Below, one piece after another: positions 1 to 10,106 of a stretch of DNA of 64,000 bases; the stretch's first letter is position 1; every line of letters begins with the position of its first letter. The translations under genes were made by a program, and so were the position numbers. This DNA comes from Malurus cyaneus samueli (taxonomy: Eukaryota; Chordata; Aves; Passeriformes; Maluridae). The notes under the pieces were generated by a model. It was not told the origin of the DNA and ran no database searches. It saw only the letters and a list, made by a program, of their open reading frames with translations. Location: positions 44,424,716-44,488,715 of the forward strand of contig CM019236.1 of assembly GCA_009741485.1 (NCBI GenBank), in the 5' to 3' direction.

Positions 1-936
1 ATATTTCCAGAAGAGTTCAATTAAAAAAAAAAAATACAGTTATTCTCCGTGTGACAGAAGTCCTTTGTCTTTTTTTGCTTATGGCAATGCTGTGTGAAGC
101 ACCCTGAATACCTGTAGTTTAGGTGTCCTTTAAAATGACTCCTCATGATATTTGAAACCTATTCAATTCTCTTTTATGCATTGAAACATTGGGTTTTTTA
201 ATAAATAGTAGTTCTCTTCTAGTTACTGAAAAAAATGTTGAATATCTCAGTCACTTTGTTTTGAATAGATAAACTGTTCTCATTTGTTTAACCTCTTTTT
301 TCCTTTCTTTTTCCAGTAACCCTCCTGAAATAGACTTGTTTTTTTCCTTTTGAAAGTAACTGAGGTACTAGATTACAAAGGTTCACGCATAGGATATCAT
401 ACTAGAGGTCCATACTTGCAGAAAAGTGGGTTTTTTGTCCTTTTCATTTAACAATGTTGCTTTTCTACTTTTCTAATATAAAGGAATGCTATGGAATTTA
501 TAGGACTTGACATTGTTGTTCTGCTTCTTAGTGCAACTGTGTTCAGCTGAATTAGAAGAGTCAACAGCATTGCAAGATTGTTTTCTTGAAGATGGAAATG
601 AAAGGGAACTGTAGATGTACAATATCTGAAAAGGCTGAGGACACAACAGCCATTTCCCGAGACAGAAAACAGAGTAGGAACTGCACAGAAAATGAAAGAG
701 CACCAGTTGGGTACAGAATTGAATGCTAAAGTCTGCACAGCTGGGCAAACCCATGTTCATGTTCAGAATTGCAGCAGGGAGAAACAGCTGCAGCTTTATG
801 CAGGACTATTTTGGGACCTTGCTTCCTTAGACAGAGATGGCTGTTTGCCAAAGCATCTCAATCTGAGTTTCTTCCTTAGACACTAGTGTGAATGGTGGGA
901 AAAAACCAGTTTTCCTAGCAAATATGTTTTTCACTC

Positions 937-957
937 TTTTTTTTTTTTTTTTTTTTT
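937..957. repeat. Poly-T tract (21 bases)
   Basis: An uninterrupted run of 21 T follows the bases tcactc. No retrotransposon body is visible on either side, so it may be a simple repeat or the tail of a minus-strand insertion too old to recognise. Confidence 0.9.
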
Positions 958-1226
958 GTGTAAAGATGTTACCCTCATTCTTACTTCTGCAGCTTCCTTA
1001 TGCTACAGAACCTCTGGTGAAAGCCTGTGAGGTGTTTTCCCAAGCTGGACAGTCCCTTGGGCAAAATGGGTCATCTTCTCTGATAAAGTCTTTTCTTTCA
1101 TGGTAGCTATGGTAACAGTGGCACCTGAGCTCAAACTGACCGGAGAGGGCTGCTTGGTAGGTTATGTTGTCCACATGTTTTCAGAATTCCCCCTTTCATG
1201 GAAATAATTATCTGCTTTTGGCTACA

Positions 1227-1353
1227 TGAGGTATTTTATTTCTTTGTTTTTGTTTTTGGGTTTTTTTTTGTTTTTTGGCTTCCTTTTTTTTTTTTTTGTT
1301 TTTTGGGGGTTTTTTTTGTGTTGTTTAGTTTATATTGTTTTTATTTTTTTCCT
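1227..1353. repeat. T-rich low-complexity tract
   Basis: About 125 bases consist almost wholly of T runs (4-14 bases) separated by single G or short G clusters, ending in a pyrimidine-rich tail. The open frame across it, giving phenylalanine/leucine-rich peptide, is a by-product of the T runs. Confidence 0.9.
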
Positions 1354-3745
1354 CCTCTGTAGGGTGAATGAAAATCTATTTTTACCGTCATTAATTGAAA
1401 AGGAAGCTGACTGGCTAGTGATTCTGTTCGAGGTCTGCATGCACATTAACATTGCAGTAAATTTTTAAGCACCTAAGACCAAAAAATGGCTTTTTTTTTA
1501 AAAGGCAAACTGTTCAAACAAATATAGAATTAGGCTGGATACTCCCCTCAGAGGCACTTCATAAATAGTTTATTACTTTTGAAGTTTAAAAATACCATAT
1601 CAGGAGCTGTTAAATGTCCTTGATTTCTCTGCTTTTATGTAAAAGTGTGTATGGTTGCACATCAGCCATTCACAAAGCTCTGATTAATGTGATGTCTAAG
1701 ACAGTAAGCATCAAAGGGAAGTGCTGTGATTTAAATGACTCTTTCTTCCAACAGCAGAGTTCACCAGTGCCTTGAAGGCTGTGCAGTCCCTTTGGAAAAC
1801 AAGAATTTATCTTCTTTCACTATTCTTTTTTTCAGTGATATAGAAATGTCAGTTGCTCATCCGATATGCTGCAATGTGAAATGTAGAAAATGGGAATTCA
1901 GCAGAGGTTGCACAAGCCCTGGGTTAGAGCTGCAGTGGGAGCTGGCTCAGTACACAGGCTGCTGTCTGCAGCTCAGGTGCCCTGACTGCTCTGGGTGGGT
2001 TCTCCACCAGATCACTCCAGCTCACTCAGAAGCAGAGAGCTGCCTTGCCATGACTGGAGTGGGAGCCCCTCTGGGAGCTGTGCCAGGACTGCATGCTCCA
2101 GGAAACACTAGTGGGATGGCTCAGTGTCTCAGAGATCGTCAGCTGCAGCTCTGCCAGCTGAACTGGAAACGTCTCTGAAAAGGTTTAGAACAGCTGATGG
2201 AAACTTTACAGCTTGGTTATGATAAGACTTCATCTTTGAAGTGATCCAGTCCTCAGCTTGGCTGTCATCTCAGATGTGGAGAGCAGATAATAGATTGGCA
2301 TTTTAACAGTCATGATTGTTATTTGTGTCTATTGACTGTTTCTACTGCCGTAGGAAGTGGGCACAGTGCCAGAGTAGCCTGTATAAACACTTTGAATAGC
2401 TGTGAGCCTGTGCTCTGTCTGCCCACATGGAAAGATGGGCTTTGCAGAGGCACACCTGGGGCTGGAAGGCTGCTCAGGATACGCTGCCTTGCTCTTGCAC
2501 TGCCTGCTCTGCTCCTCTGGTGCCGGTCCTCCAGTGCCCAGGCAGAGCTGGTGGGGTTGCTGGCAGAAAAGAGGTTCAAAACATGCATAGAGCAGCCCAG
2601 CACAGGGAGGCAACTTCTACAAACAACAAACCACTAAAAACCTAGTGAAAGAGAAATATGCAACTTTATCTTGAATTTTGTACACTGTGTTTTTCTTAGG
2701 AGATCCTGGTTGTTCTTCTGACAGTGACACGGGCCATCTGTTCTTAAGAGGATGGAGGAGGCACTTAGGCCATGTTCTGGAGTTAAGCCTTGGCAGGGCA
2801 GCCTTTAATACTTCCACCACTCACAAAATGGAGCAGAGCCTAGTATCTTGTGTGAGCCTTGCTGGTTTTAGGAGTAATCTTTGCACATACAATCTGTTTA
2901 TATTCTGATGAAACTTATCAGCAAGGCTGAGAAACTGTTGTACTATGTGATAACTCAATAACATTTGCATTTTCTGTAAAAGCAAATTCTTTCTCTGTAT
3001 AACCATTTCAAGGTTGACAGAAGGACTGATTGCCTCTGAGAAATGGATAATTTATCATTCTAACCTGTTATAAAGTATTAAGCAGGTGAATTTGCTGTTA
3101 CCTTAACTGTCTCCCCGATGCATATGGATTATGATTTAGTGTATAATAATGCTATCACTATTATTCAAATAATACATTATGCTACCATATATTTTGCAAA
3201 TGTATTCTGGCAATTTGGTTTAGTTATCTCTTGATTTAGCTCTCTTCCATCCCCCATCCTTTGTCCATGCCCTGCTTACCATAATTATTTATTTCTAGAC
3301 TGTGTCTTCTGAGAGGTGGGGATTGATATTTTATTCTTTTCTAGGACTGAGAGTGTAAGTGTTCTGTTGGGGGCATAGGGATGGAGTCCCCAGCTGTGAG
3401 GGTTTGGTGCTGATTACCGACACTGGCCAGCCTGTGTGTGCTCAGTAAGCATCTTGCCCTGAATGAAGAAGTAAAAGGTGATAGGGCCAAGGCTGCATAT
3501 CTCTTTTCCCATACCATCAAGAACCTTTCTGTCCCCTTTCTCTCTCTTTGGTCCAGAGGGCAAGGCTACTAGACCCCAGCTTCTTTCCTAAGTCTTTCAC
3601 AGCCATGATGCCCGAAAGTCATCCCATTGTTTGTTTCATTTTTTTAGCCATACTATTTCCTTTCCTCTTTCCTCTGGATAGTTTTCAATACAGGGAAGAC
3701 CCACAGGCTGTCAGGTGATGAAGGAAGTTTACTCCAGTTCCTGGC

Positions 3746-4270
3746 TGATCAGTAATAAGAGAATAGGTGTGGGTGGCCTTCACAAACAATTTCTGTAAGT
3801 AGATAACCTGAAAGAAGCAATCATGTTCAGAAGAATGGGTGTGAGGGTCTTTACAAACATCAAACCGCACAAGTTTGTTACAGAATCCAACAGGGTCTAA
3901 ATTTTTGAGCTTTAGGGAAAAGTGTGCAGGCTTAATAGGCTTATGAGTTATAACTTCTCTGCCCAAGGTGGGCTTAAAGCTAATTTTAATGATCGCGTGA
4001 TGTATGATATCGGGGTGGAGGGGTTACATGTTAAAGGGGGAATATGTGTTAGGCAGTTTGGGACATCTGTACCTTCCTAATAACTCAGCCAGTGGGAAAG
4101 GGAGAGAACAACATGCAGTTGGGAATTTAGGATAAAAAGGAAGCTGCATGCTCCAAAATCTCGAGACACCCAGAGGAGTATGTCCGAGTGGATTCTCCGT
4201 TTATTTGGATAAATTTGATTCTCTGTCATCTTTTTTGGCACTGGCTTTTGACAGTGTGATTCTCCACACA
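3746..4270 (+). repeat. 5' LTR of the provirus
   Basis: This 525-base copy begins TGATCAG and ends CACA, and matches 9586-10106 along its length (521 bases there). The best-conserved block is near 3794-3940. A TATA-like ATAAAA lies at about 4132. The ancestral CCAAT box appears as CCAGT (4089-4093) here but is intact in the 3' copy. The position of the polyadenylation signal reads GATAAA (4208-4213) here and AATAGA in the 3' copy, so both have left the consensus by different changes. The start could instead be near 3716, where a TGATG occurs, but similarity to the other LTR begins only at 3746. Confidence 0.88.
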
Positions 4271-4271
4271 A

Positions 4272-4289
4272 TCGGGGCTCGTATGGGAA
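4272..4289 (+). other. Primer-binding site, tRNA-Pro-like
   Basis: The 18 bases directly after the 5' LTR agree with the tRNA-Pro primer-site sequence of gammaretroviruses at 14 of 18 positions by eye (mismatches at positions 2, 12, 13 and 18). The site starts one base after the LTR end, about where a primer site belongs, and this fixes the LTR boundary. tRNA-Pro priming is usual for gammaretroviruses. Confidence 0.8.
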
Positions 4290-4498
4290 ACCTTCCACAT
4301 TCCAAGGATGGCAAATGGCAAACAGAGTACATGGTGCACCTCACCCTCTATTAGATGACTATTCCCTTCAGTGGCAGCCAGCACCGGACAACTGATTGGG
4401 TACTCGAGTGTTCGGAGACTCCTTGAGAGTGAAGGCCCAAAGGGGTCTGCGCAGAGATCCACAGGAAGGAACCACTGAAAATCTCACCACCGAGTACT
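4290..4498 (+). other. Proviral untranslated leader
   Basis: About 210 bases lie between the primer site and the presumed gag start. The packaging signal and splice donor would lie here in an intact element. I see no feature distinct enough to mark either one. Confidence 0.5.
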
Positions 4499-5965
4499 AT
4501 GGGAATTTGGGGGAGTAAGCATGGAACGATGCCCAGGGAGAGCGGTGAAGGAAACCCAGGAAGAGATCTCAACAACAGCATTGACAATCATGGAATACCC
4601 CCAGATAATTCCTTGGGGAGAATGCTGAGGTTCTGGGGTGGTTCACGCATTCCCTTGGGGATAACTAAGGAAATAATGGTAGAATATTGTTATCTTATGT
4701 GCCCAGAATTATGATCTGCCAAGAGGATTTAAATGGCTGACTTTTGGGACAGATGATGTTAGCCTTTGTCAAAATTTTTGTTGTCTTTGAATTATACTTG
4801 GAAAGGATTGGTTGAAAAGGAATGTGGAAAAATATGGTCAAGGCAAGTACCAGCAGGGGTCTATGTAGAAAGGAAGAAAGAGGAATGAGAAGAAGGAAAG
4901 AAAGAAAAGAATAACAGTGAGGATTGGGATGTTTTCCAGTACCTTCCCCCCTCTCATCTTTCAAATCCACAAAGATCCAGGACTGGCTGCAGATCCCCTG
5001 TATCTCCAGCTTCCAGGACAGGAAAAAAAAGGGAAATACTGTTCCTACAGCCACCCTCAGGAATATCAAGGAGGAAGGATTTGTTTTTTTAATTGTGCCA
5101 GTTACCATTCAGAATATAAGAGGGATGAAAAAGGAATTACCCGCTATTTGGATGGCTCCATAGGGGTGGGAAAAAAAGGTATAGGAATATTTGGGAAATG
5201 CAGATTATATTTGGAAAGACTGGGATTTCCTTTTAGGCATTGTTTTTCAGAATACAAGAAAAATGGATGATTTTGCAGAAAGCTTGCCAGCTGTGGGAGG
5301 ATGAACACCCAGAAGCTATGGGAGGGGCCAGACAAAATGTACCTTTGGTGGATGATGCAATCCCCCCCGCAGATCCTCAGTGGACCCAAATAATCAAGCC
5401 AGGCTGGCCCACCTTTGAGATTCCAGTGCCTATTTAATTAGAGCAATTAAAACAGCAGTTTCTGGAACTAACAATGCTATGTCCCCAGAGCAAGAAAAAG
5501 ATGAGAGCCCTTCTCATTGGCTAGAAAGGACTAGGGGTGCCTTAAGGAAAAGAGGAGGGTTGGATCCTGAGGGACCAGCCTTCGATAGATTGCTGAAAGC
5601 AAAACTTTTCACCAAATCTTGGCCTGATGCAAGAAAAATACAGAAAGAAGGGCAGTGGCAGGATAGGCCCCTGAATGAGTTAGTTAGAAAGGCACAACAG
5701 GTGTATGTAAGAAACAATGAGGGAAAGGCAAAGGTGAAAAACAATGTCAAGGACAATGGCACAGTTTTTACAGCCCCTGAAGGGAAAAGTGCAACAACCC
5801 CCAGGACGAAAGGGAAGGGAGCAGCCACCAGGATTTAACAGGAATGTATCTTCCCCAGTGGGAGGGGGTCAGCCAAGAAGGAATCAATGTGCCATTTGTA
5901 GGAAACGAGGACACTGTAAGAGGGAATGTCCCCAGAAGCAAGTGAGGAGGAACTCCACACAATGA
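4499..5965 (+). pseudogene. gag (matrix, capsid, nucleocapsid), broken
   Basis: Gag would form the virion core. The likely start at 4499 gives Met-Gly followed by Ser at position 6, fitting a myristoylated matrix N-terminus, but that frame stops at 4714. The matrix/p12 part (about 4720-5230) is hard to follow. Middle capsid sequence, including an N-V-P-L segment and a PQW tryptophan motif, reads at 5240-5437 in frame 2 and then hits a stop. The C-terminal capsid with the major homology region (SPSHWLERTRGALRKR and following leucine-rich helices) reads at 5479-5838 in frame 1. The nucleocapsid, with one zinc knuckle C-x2-C-x4-H-x4-C at about 5890-5930, is in frame 2 and ends at 5965. At least two frameshifts and several stops therefore break the gene. 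Confidence 0.9.
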
Positions 5966-6030
5966 TGGAAATGGATTGTTAGGGGTGTCAGGGGCTCCCA
6001 CTATATCAAGGACCCACCACACCTTATTAA

Positions 6031-6318
6031 CAACGCAAAATGGATCCAGATGTAAAGGAAGTACACTTCCTAGTAGACACAGGAACCTCTTGGTCTATTT
6101 TGAATTTTATGCCAAAGTGGGGACAACTGTCAAAAAGATCTTTGGTTAATCAAGGCATAGATAGAAAAGATACAAGAGTACATCTCATTCAGCCTCTCCA
6201 TGTGGATGTGAAAGATGAATAAGAGATGCATGAATTTTTACTTGTCCCAAATTGCCTTTGTAACCTGTTGGAAAGAGAATTAATGGCTAAATTGGGAGCG
6301 TAAATTAATATTTTAAAA
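6031..6318 (+). pseudogene. Retroviral aspartic protease (pro), broken
   Basis: This enzyme would cleave Gag-Pol as a homodimer. The active-site motif L-V-D-T-G-T-S is at about 6070-6090, so the catalytic Asp-Thr-Gly is kept. The C-terminal part, with a V-P-N-C segment and an L-x-x-x-L-M-A-K-L-G-A helix, reads at about 6238-6300 in the same frame. An in-frame TAA at 6220-6222 and another at 6301-6303 interrupt it. It is in frame 1 while the upstream nucleocapsid is in frame 2, so the usual in-frame gag-stop-pro arrangement has been lost through an indel. Confidence 0.85.
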
Positions 6319-6349
6319 GGTGACACAGAGGCTAATACTTTTGTTACAC

Positions 6350-8082
6350 TGTAAATTCTCTGGTTAAGCTTATGCTGAAGTGAAACCAGAAGTGTGGGCA
6401 ATCCCAGGGAAATACGGAAAATTAGGTATCGAAAGCCATCAGATTATCTTGAAACAGCCTGGACAAGTGGTTTTTAAGAAGCAATGCTCTGTTTCAAGAG
6501 ATGGAAGAAAGGGATTACAGCCTATTATTGAGTCCTCACTTAAAGACAAGCCTTTTGGAGCTCCATATGCTTCACTATATTTCTCCCATCCTGATGTTTA
6601 AGAAACCAGATGGAACCTTTAGAATGGTGCTTATTTTTCCAAAATGTTAGACTCGGTGGCAGTGGGCTGGCCCCATTGTTTGCAAACTTGGGCAGCCACG
6701 GCTTTATTGGTAACTGAGACATAAAAACTAACAGCAGAAGGATCTCTTATTGGTAAAGGCTCACATCAAGTTAAGGCATTCCTAACCAGAAGAGCTTCCC
6801 AAATGGATAACCAGTTACGTTATTACAGAATGAAACTTGGTTAATAGAACAGGAGGATTTAGAATAGAGAAGTGGGGAAGGGTTTAGCTCTTTTAGCCTG
6901 GGAAGGGTGGTACATTTATTTTGGCAGTAATACATGTTAGGGGACATCAGGCAGGATACTCAGGGAGTATCCCTTTGCTCCCAGTGGTTCAAACACTGTT
7001 GCAGAAATGTTTTGGTTTTTTTTTCACCAGAGGAGATAATTAAAAATAGACGGGCAGAGGAAAGAGGAGATAACTGGTTTACGAAGGATAGTAAACAATG
7101 GATACCAGAGGCTTTGGCCCTATAAACATTAAAACAAGGGAGCCATTGGGGCTCTCAATGACTCTCAGTTGGGTTCCTCAATGTGCATGCTGCCTTGTGT
7201 CCTTTTTGCTCTGGCAAAACAAAGATTTCTTGATTTGTGCCAAAGCCAACAGCTGGGTTACAAATAAAGTTGCCAGTCAGGGAGACCTTGGGCTGTATGC
7301 CCATTCCAGTGGTGCCAAGAGGATTTTACAGAAAGTCCCCAAGTGGGAAAACTGAAATATCTTCTGGTAATATTATGAGCTAACAGAGTGGCCAGAAGCG
7401 TTTCCTGCTGCTTCAGCAAGTATTAGATGAGTTATTAATGTATTTTTGGAACAAATAATTCCAAGATATGGGATTGTGAAAGCAATAGACTCTGATAGGG
7501 GAACTTACTTTACAGAAAAATATCTTCTAGTGGTTGTGGTATCTTTAGGAATATCGTGGGACCTCCATACCACCTGGCACACTCAGATTTCGGGCCAAGT
7601 AGAAAGAATGAATGGAGAAATAAAGAAACACGTTTTGAAACTGGTGTTAGCAACTAAGATGCCATGGATATGGATTTTGCCATTAGCTTTAGCCAGAATA
7701 TGAACCAGACACAGAGAAGGTATTAAATTTCCCCCCTTTGAATTAATGTTTGAAATTCCTTACCCTGTTAATTCTCAGCCCAGCTGGGGAAGTGGAGAAA
7801 AGTGATATATATTTAAAAGAATATGTGGCCAGAATACTGTCTTTCATTAAATCTCTTTAACAGGGAGCACAATCAGCACAGACCCTGCCTTTGAACTGTG
7901 TTCCTCTTAACATTCAGCCAGGAGATTGAATCCCAGTTAAGGAGTGGAAAGAAGCACTCCTGGTGCCAAGGTGGTGTGAACCATACCCGGAGTTGTTGAC
8001 CACAGAAACAGCCATCAAGACAGCTGGTCACAGGTGGATCCATCGTACTCTGGTCAAGGTCTCTAAAGCTCTGGAAATCTGA
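6350..8082 (+). pseudogene. pol (RT, RNase H, integrase), large RT deletion
   Basis: The RT N-terminus (E-V-K-P-E-V-W, then the basic K-K-Q and R-K-G-L-Q-P segments) reads at 6368-6601 in frame 2. A frameshift near 6596 leads into K-K-P-D-G-T-F-R-M-V in frame 3, and at about 6632-6646 the sequence jumps to the connection region (L-D-S-V-A-V-G-W-P). This removes the RT palm with its Y-x-D-D active site. An RNase H end is seen at 6927-6970 (V-I-H-V-R-G-H-Q-A-G). The integrase shows D-F-T-E at 7322 (first catalytic Asp, frame 2), then D-R-G and, 35 residues later, the Glu of Q-V-E-R-M-N at 7446-7703 (frame 3). The C-terminal domain with L-L-T-T-E-T-A-I-K is at 7990-8082 (frame 1), ending in TGA at 8080-8082. 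It cannot encode an active polymerase. Confidence 0.92.
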
Positions 8083-8326
8083 ACTTCTCAGAGGGAGGAA
8101 AAGGATGGATGACTGTGGCTAACTCTCTGCAAAAGTGGACCAAATCAGTAGCCACAGATCATCTACAAGGACCTCCCTCCCTTTGGGTCTCCAGTGGTCG
8201 CTGGGCTAATACAAGCTATCACTGTTTATTTTATGCTAAGTAGTTTTCGTGGGTTTTCCTGCCACATCTGATATGGAGGACAATGTAAAAATTAAATGAG
8301 TCAATCCTTGCAAATGGATGGCAATA
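8083..8326 (+). other. Proviral sequence between pol and the nested LTR
   Basis: Env should overlap the end of pol and run for well over 1 kb, but only about 240 bases remain before the nested LTR. All frames have stops and I cannot recognise surface-subunit motifs. The likely explanation is a deletion of most of env, with this piece left from its beginning or from a join. Confidence 0.5.
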
Positions 8327-9338
8327 TGTTGTGGGTTAAGGTTTCTCCTTTTGTTTCCTTTCTTGGAGAATTTTTCTTTCCCATTTTGTCACTGGGATAC
8401 ACTGACTGCCAAGTCATTCTTTTGATGGCTGGGTGATTGGGGAAGACAAAAGAGATGCTAGGCCCTAGGTGGGGTCGAAGGGTCTCCCTGGGCACTCCTC
8501 CTGCCTGTCAGGTTTTTTTCTCTCCCTTTCTCCTCTCTTTGGAGAGAAGGAAGTTCTCGCGGGAGTTTTGGGCTCTGGGAGGGTGCCTGTGTGTATGGCA
8601 GGGCGTAACTTCACTTCTTGTCCTGCTTGGCTCAGAGAAGGAAGGTTGACCTGCTGCCTGTGGGAGAGAGCTCGACTGCTCTTTTCTGCAGAGCCCGGCA
8701 TCTCTGCTCGTTGGTTCCTGTTTGCTGCACTGTGGTCTTCTGCCCCTGTGCCTCGCATGGGACCCCTGAGATTCCAGCTGCAATGGTTGAGTTCGCTCCT
8801 ATCATGTCTAGCATGGGAAATTTCGCTGTCCTTTTGCTCATCCTGCTGTTCTGGGGTTTCTTGCTATCCAGAGGAGCACCGAGATCAGCGTTTCTGCTGT
8901 GAGCTTGTAGAGGAACTTTTTCTCCATCCACCTCTGCCATTTTGTGTCAATCATTGGCGACGCAGGAGATCTGAGCCAGCCGGGACCCGCGCCACAGTGC
9001 CCCCTGCAGTTGCTGGGGAATCATCGCACCCGCCCTGCCCGGCCGGGAGCCAACAGCGCCCCTGCCGACTGGGACTGTAACTGCACCACAGGGGAGGCTG
9101 TGTGTCTGTAAGGCTGTCACTGGGTTTGGGACTGGGCTGGTTGTTGCTATGTTATTGTTACTTGTTTCACCTTGTTATACATATTAGTAAAAACTGTTAT
9201 TCCCTTTTACCCATATTCTTGTCTGAAAGCCCGTGATTTTCAAAGCTATAATAATTTGGAGGGAAGGGGGACCATAACCACCACTCCAAGGGAAGTCCCT
9301 GCCTTCATTGGCAAACACCCGTCTTTCAAACCAAGACA
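8327..9338 (+). mobile_element. Solo LTR nested in the provirus
   Basis: This 1012-base insertion begins TGTTGTGG and ends AAGACA, so it has the TG...CA ends of an LTR. It is flanked by CAATA (8322-8326) and CAATG (9339-9343), a 5-bp target duplication with one mismatch. It carries a CpG-rich segment at about 8950-9070 and an AGTAAA polyadenylation-like signal at 9186-9191, followed by a T-rich stretch and a distal segment. I recognise its 3' end as a type frequent in songbird genomes. A 5-bp duplication suits class III (ERVL-like) elements, but the class is uncertain. No internal retroviral genes accompany it, so it is a solo LTR left by LTR-LTR recombination. The 203-codon frame inside it is not a gene. 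Confidence 0.85.
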
Positions 9339-9570
9339 CAATGGAAAAGTGTCAAAACAAATAACAAAAGAAATAAGAAACTTAGCACATGTATTAGTCC
9401 AGGCATGGGAAGGCTGGGAGTGAGGCATATTTTCATGGTTACCTGGTGGGCCAGAGACCAAACAAATATTACTCTTTTTCCTTTGTGCAGTAAGAGCTTT
9501 AATTTTTATACATGCTCAGGGTGAAAAAGTCAAGTTATTGGTAATTAAAATTTGTAAGGACAAATATTGA
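9339..9570 (+). pseudogene. env transmembrane subunit, C-terminal remnant
   Basis: After the nested LTR, frame 1 reads a short amphipathic stretch (K-Q-I-T-K-E-I-R-N-L-A), a tryptophan-rich segment around W-E-G-W-E, then S-W-L-P-G-G followed by a hydrophobic run of about 20 residues that would be the membrane anchor. This order matches the end of a gammaretroviral transmembrane subunit. One in-frame TGA (9421-9423) interrupts it, probably from a Trp codon. The frame then continues to a TGA at 9568-9570, directly before the polypurine tract. The surface subunit, fusion peptide and disulphide loop are absent. Confidence 0.7.
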
Positions 9571-9585
9571 GAAATAAGGAGAGAT
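9571..9585 (+). other. Decayed polypurine tract
   Basis: Between the env stop at 9568-9570 and the 3' LTR start at 9586 lies a 15-base stretch, nearly all purine (gaaataaggagagat). Plus-strand DNA synthesis in retroviruses starts at such a tract just before the 3' LTR. Its position supports the LTR boundary, although it is interrupted by two T's. Confidence 0.6.
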
Positions 9586-10106
9586 TGATAGGAGAATGGG
9601 TGTGCACATTTTTACAAATAAACTCTGTAAGTAGATAACCTGAAAGAGCCCATCATGTTCTGGAATAGTGGGTGTGGGGCCTTTACAAACATCAAACCAC
9701 AAAAGTTTGTTGCAGAGTCCCAACAGGCTCTAAATTTTTGAGCTTTAGGGGAAAGTATGCAGGCTTAGTAGGGTTGTGGATAGTAATGTCTCACCTGGGT
9801 GAGCTTATAGCTGAGTTTAATGATCTTACAATGTATGATATTGGCCCAGAGGGTGGGGGGGTCTAACCTGTTAAAGGAGGATTGTATTTAGGCTAGTTTG
9901 GGTACCTAGCCAATGGGGAAAGGAGGAGAGCACCATATGGTCAGGAGTTTAGCATAAAAAACGAGACTGCATGCTCCAAAATCTTGAGAGACCCCAGAGG
10001 GTTATGCCACAGCAGACTCTCTTTTTTACTTGAATAGAGTTCATTCTTGCAGGACTTCTGTGTCTCCTTTGCGGACACTGGCTTTTTGGCAGTGATTTTC
10101 CCCACA
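9586..10106 (+). repeat. 3' LTR of the provirus
   Basis: This 521-base copy begins TGATAGG and ends CCCACA, aligned with 3746-4270. It keeps a CCAAT box at 9910-9914 and an ATAAAA TATA-like element at about 9954. The polyadenylation signal position reads AATAGA at 10033-10038. The flanking bases on the right (tcag) do not match the bases left of the 5' LTR (tggc), so no target duplication survives at these ends. Confidence 0.88.

Larger units (their letters stand above)
1..3745. other. Unique flank, no gene recognised
   Basis: No host exon, RNA gene or transposon is recognised here. The left part is AT-rich with long T runs, annotated separately. Around 1900-2600 the sequence is noticeably richer in G+C and has several overlapping open frames of 60-150 codons on both strands. 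None resembles a known protein, and the overlap of frames is what compositional bias produces by chance. The last 30 bases before the provirus (3716-3745) show no convincing similarity to the sequence upstream of its 3' LTR, which is why I place the LTR boundary at 3746. Confidence 0.6.
3746..10106 (+). mobile_element. Class I gammaretrovirus-like endogenous provirus, defective
   Basis: The element is about 6.4 kb and runs LTR, primer site, gag, protease, pol, env remnant, polypurine tract, LTR, all on the plus strand. Assignment to class I rests on four features seen in the sequence: a tRNA-Pro-like primer site, a gag with one CCHC zinc knuckle, a gammaretrovirus-type capsid homology region and linker before it, and an integrase C-terminal domain of gammaretroviral type. 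Frames are interrupted in every gene, most of the reverse transcriptase core is missing, and most of env is missing. A later LTR insertion occupies 8327-9338. The two LTRs differ at about a tenth of positions in the best-aligned part (by-eye count), so the insertion is old. No matching target duplication is visible at the chosen ends. Confidence 0.93.

Noticed and set aside
1735..2178. 147-codon plus-strand open frame
   Set aside because: Cys- and Leu-rich sequence without known motifs, in a GC-richer patch where long chance frames are expected.
3711..3720. tcag before tgatg as a target duplication and LTR start at 3716
   Set aside because: It matches the tcag right of the 3' LTR, but similarity between the two LTRs begins only at 3746/9586, and the env stop and polypurine tract sit directly before 9586. 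A 4-base match can arise by chance.
4862..4912. Purine-rich gaaggaaag tract as a microsatellite
   Set aside because: It is irregular and falls in the gag region of the provirus; treated as part of that gene remnant.
8469..9080. 203-codon plus-strand open frame
   Set aside because: It lies wholly inside the nested LTR, has no recognisable domain and reflects local G+C content.
9259..9275. Purine-rich ggagggaaggggga as the provirus polypurine tract
   Set aside because: It lies inside the nested LTR, whose ends and target duplication are clear, and about 310 bases before the 3' LTR.
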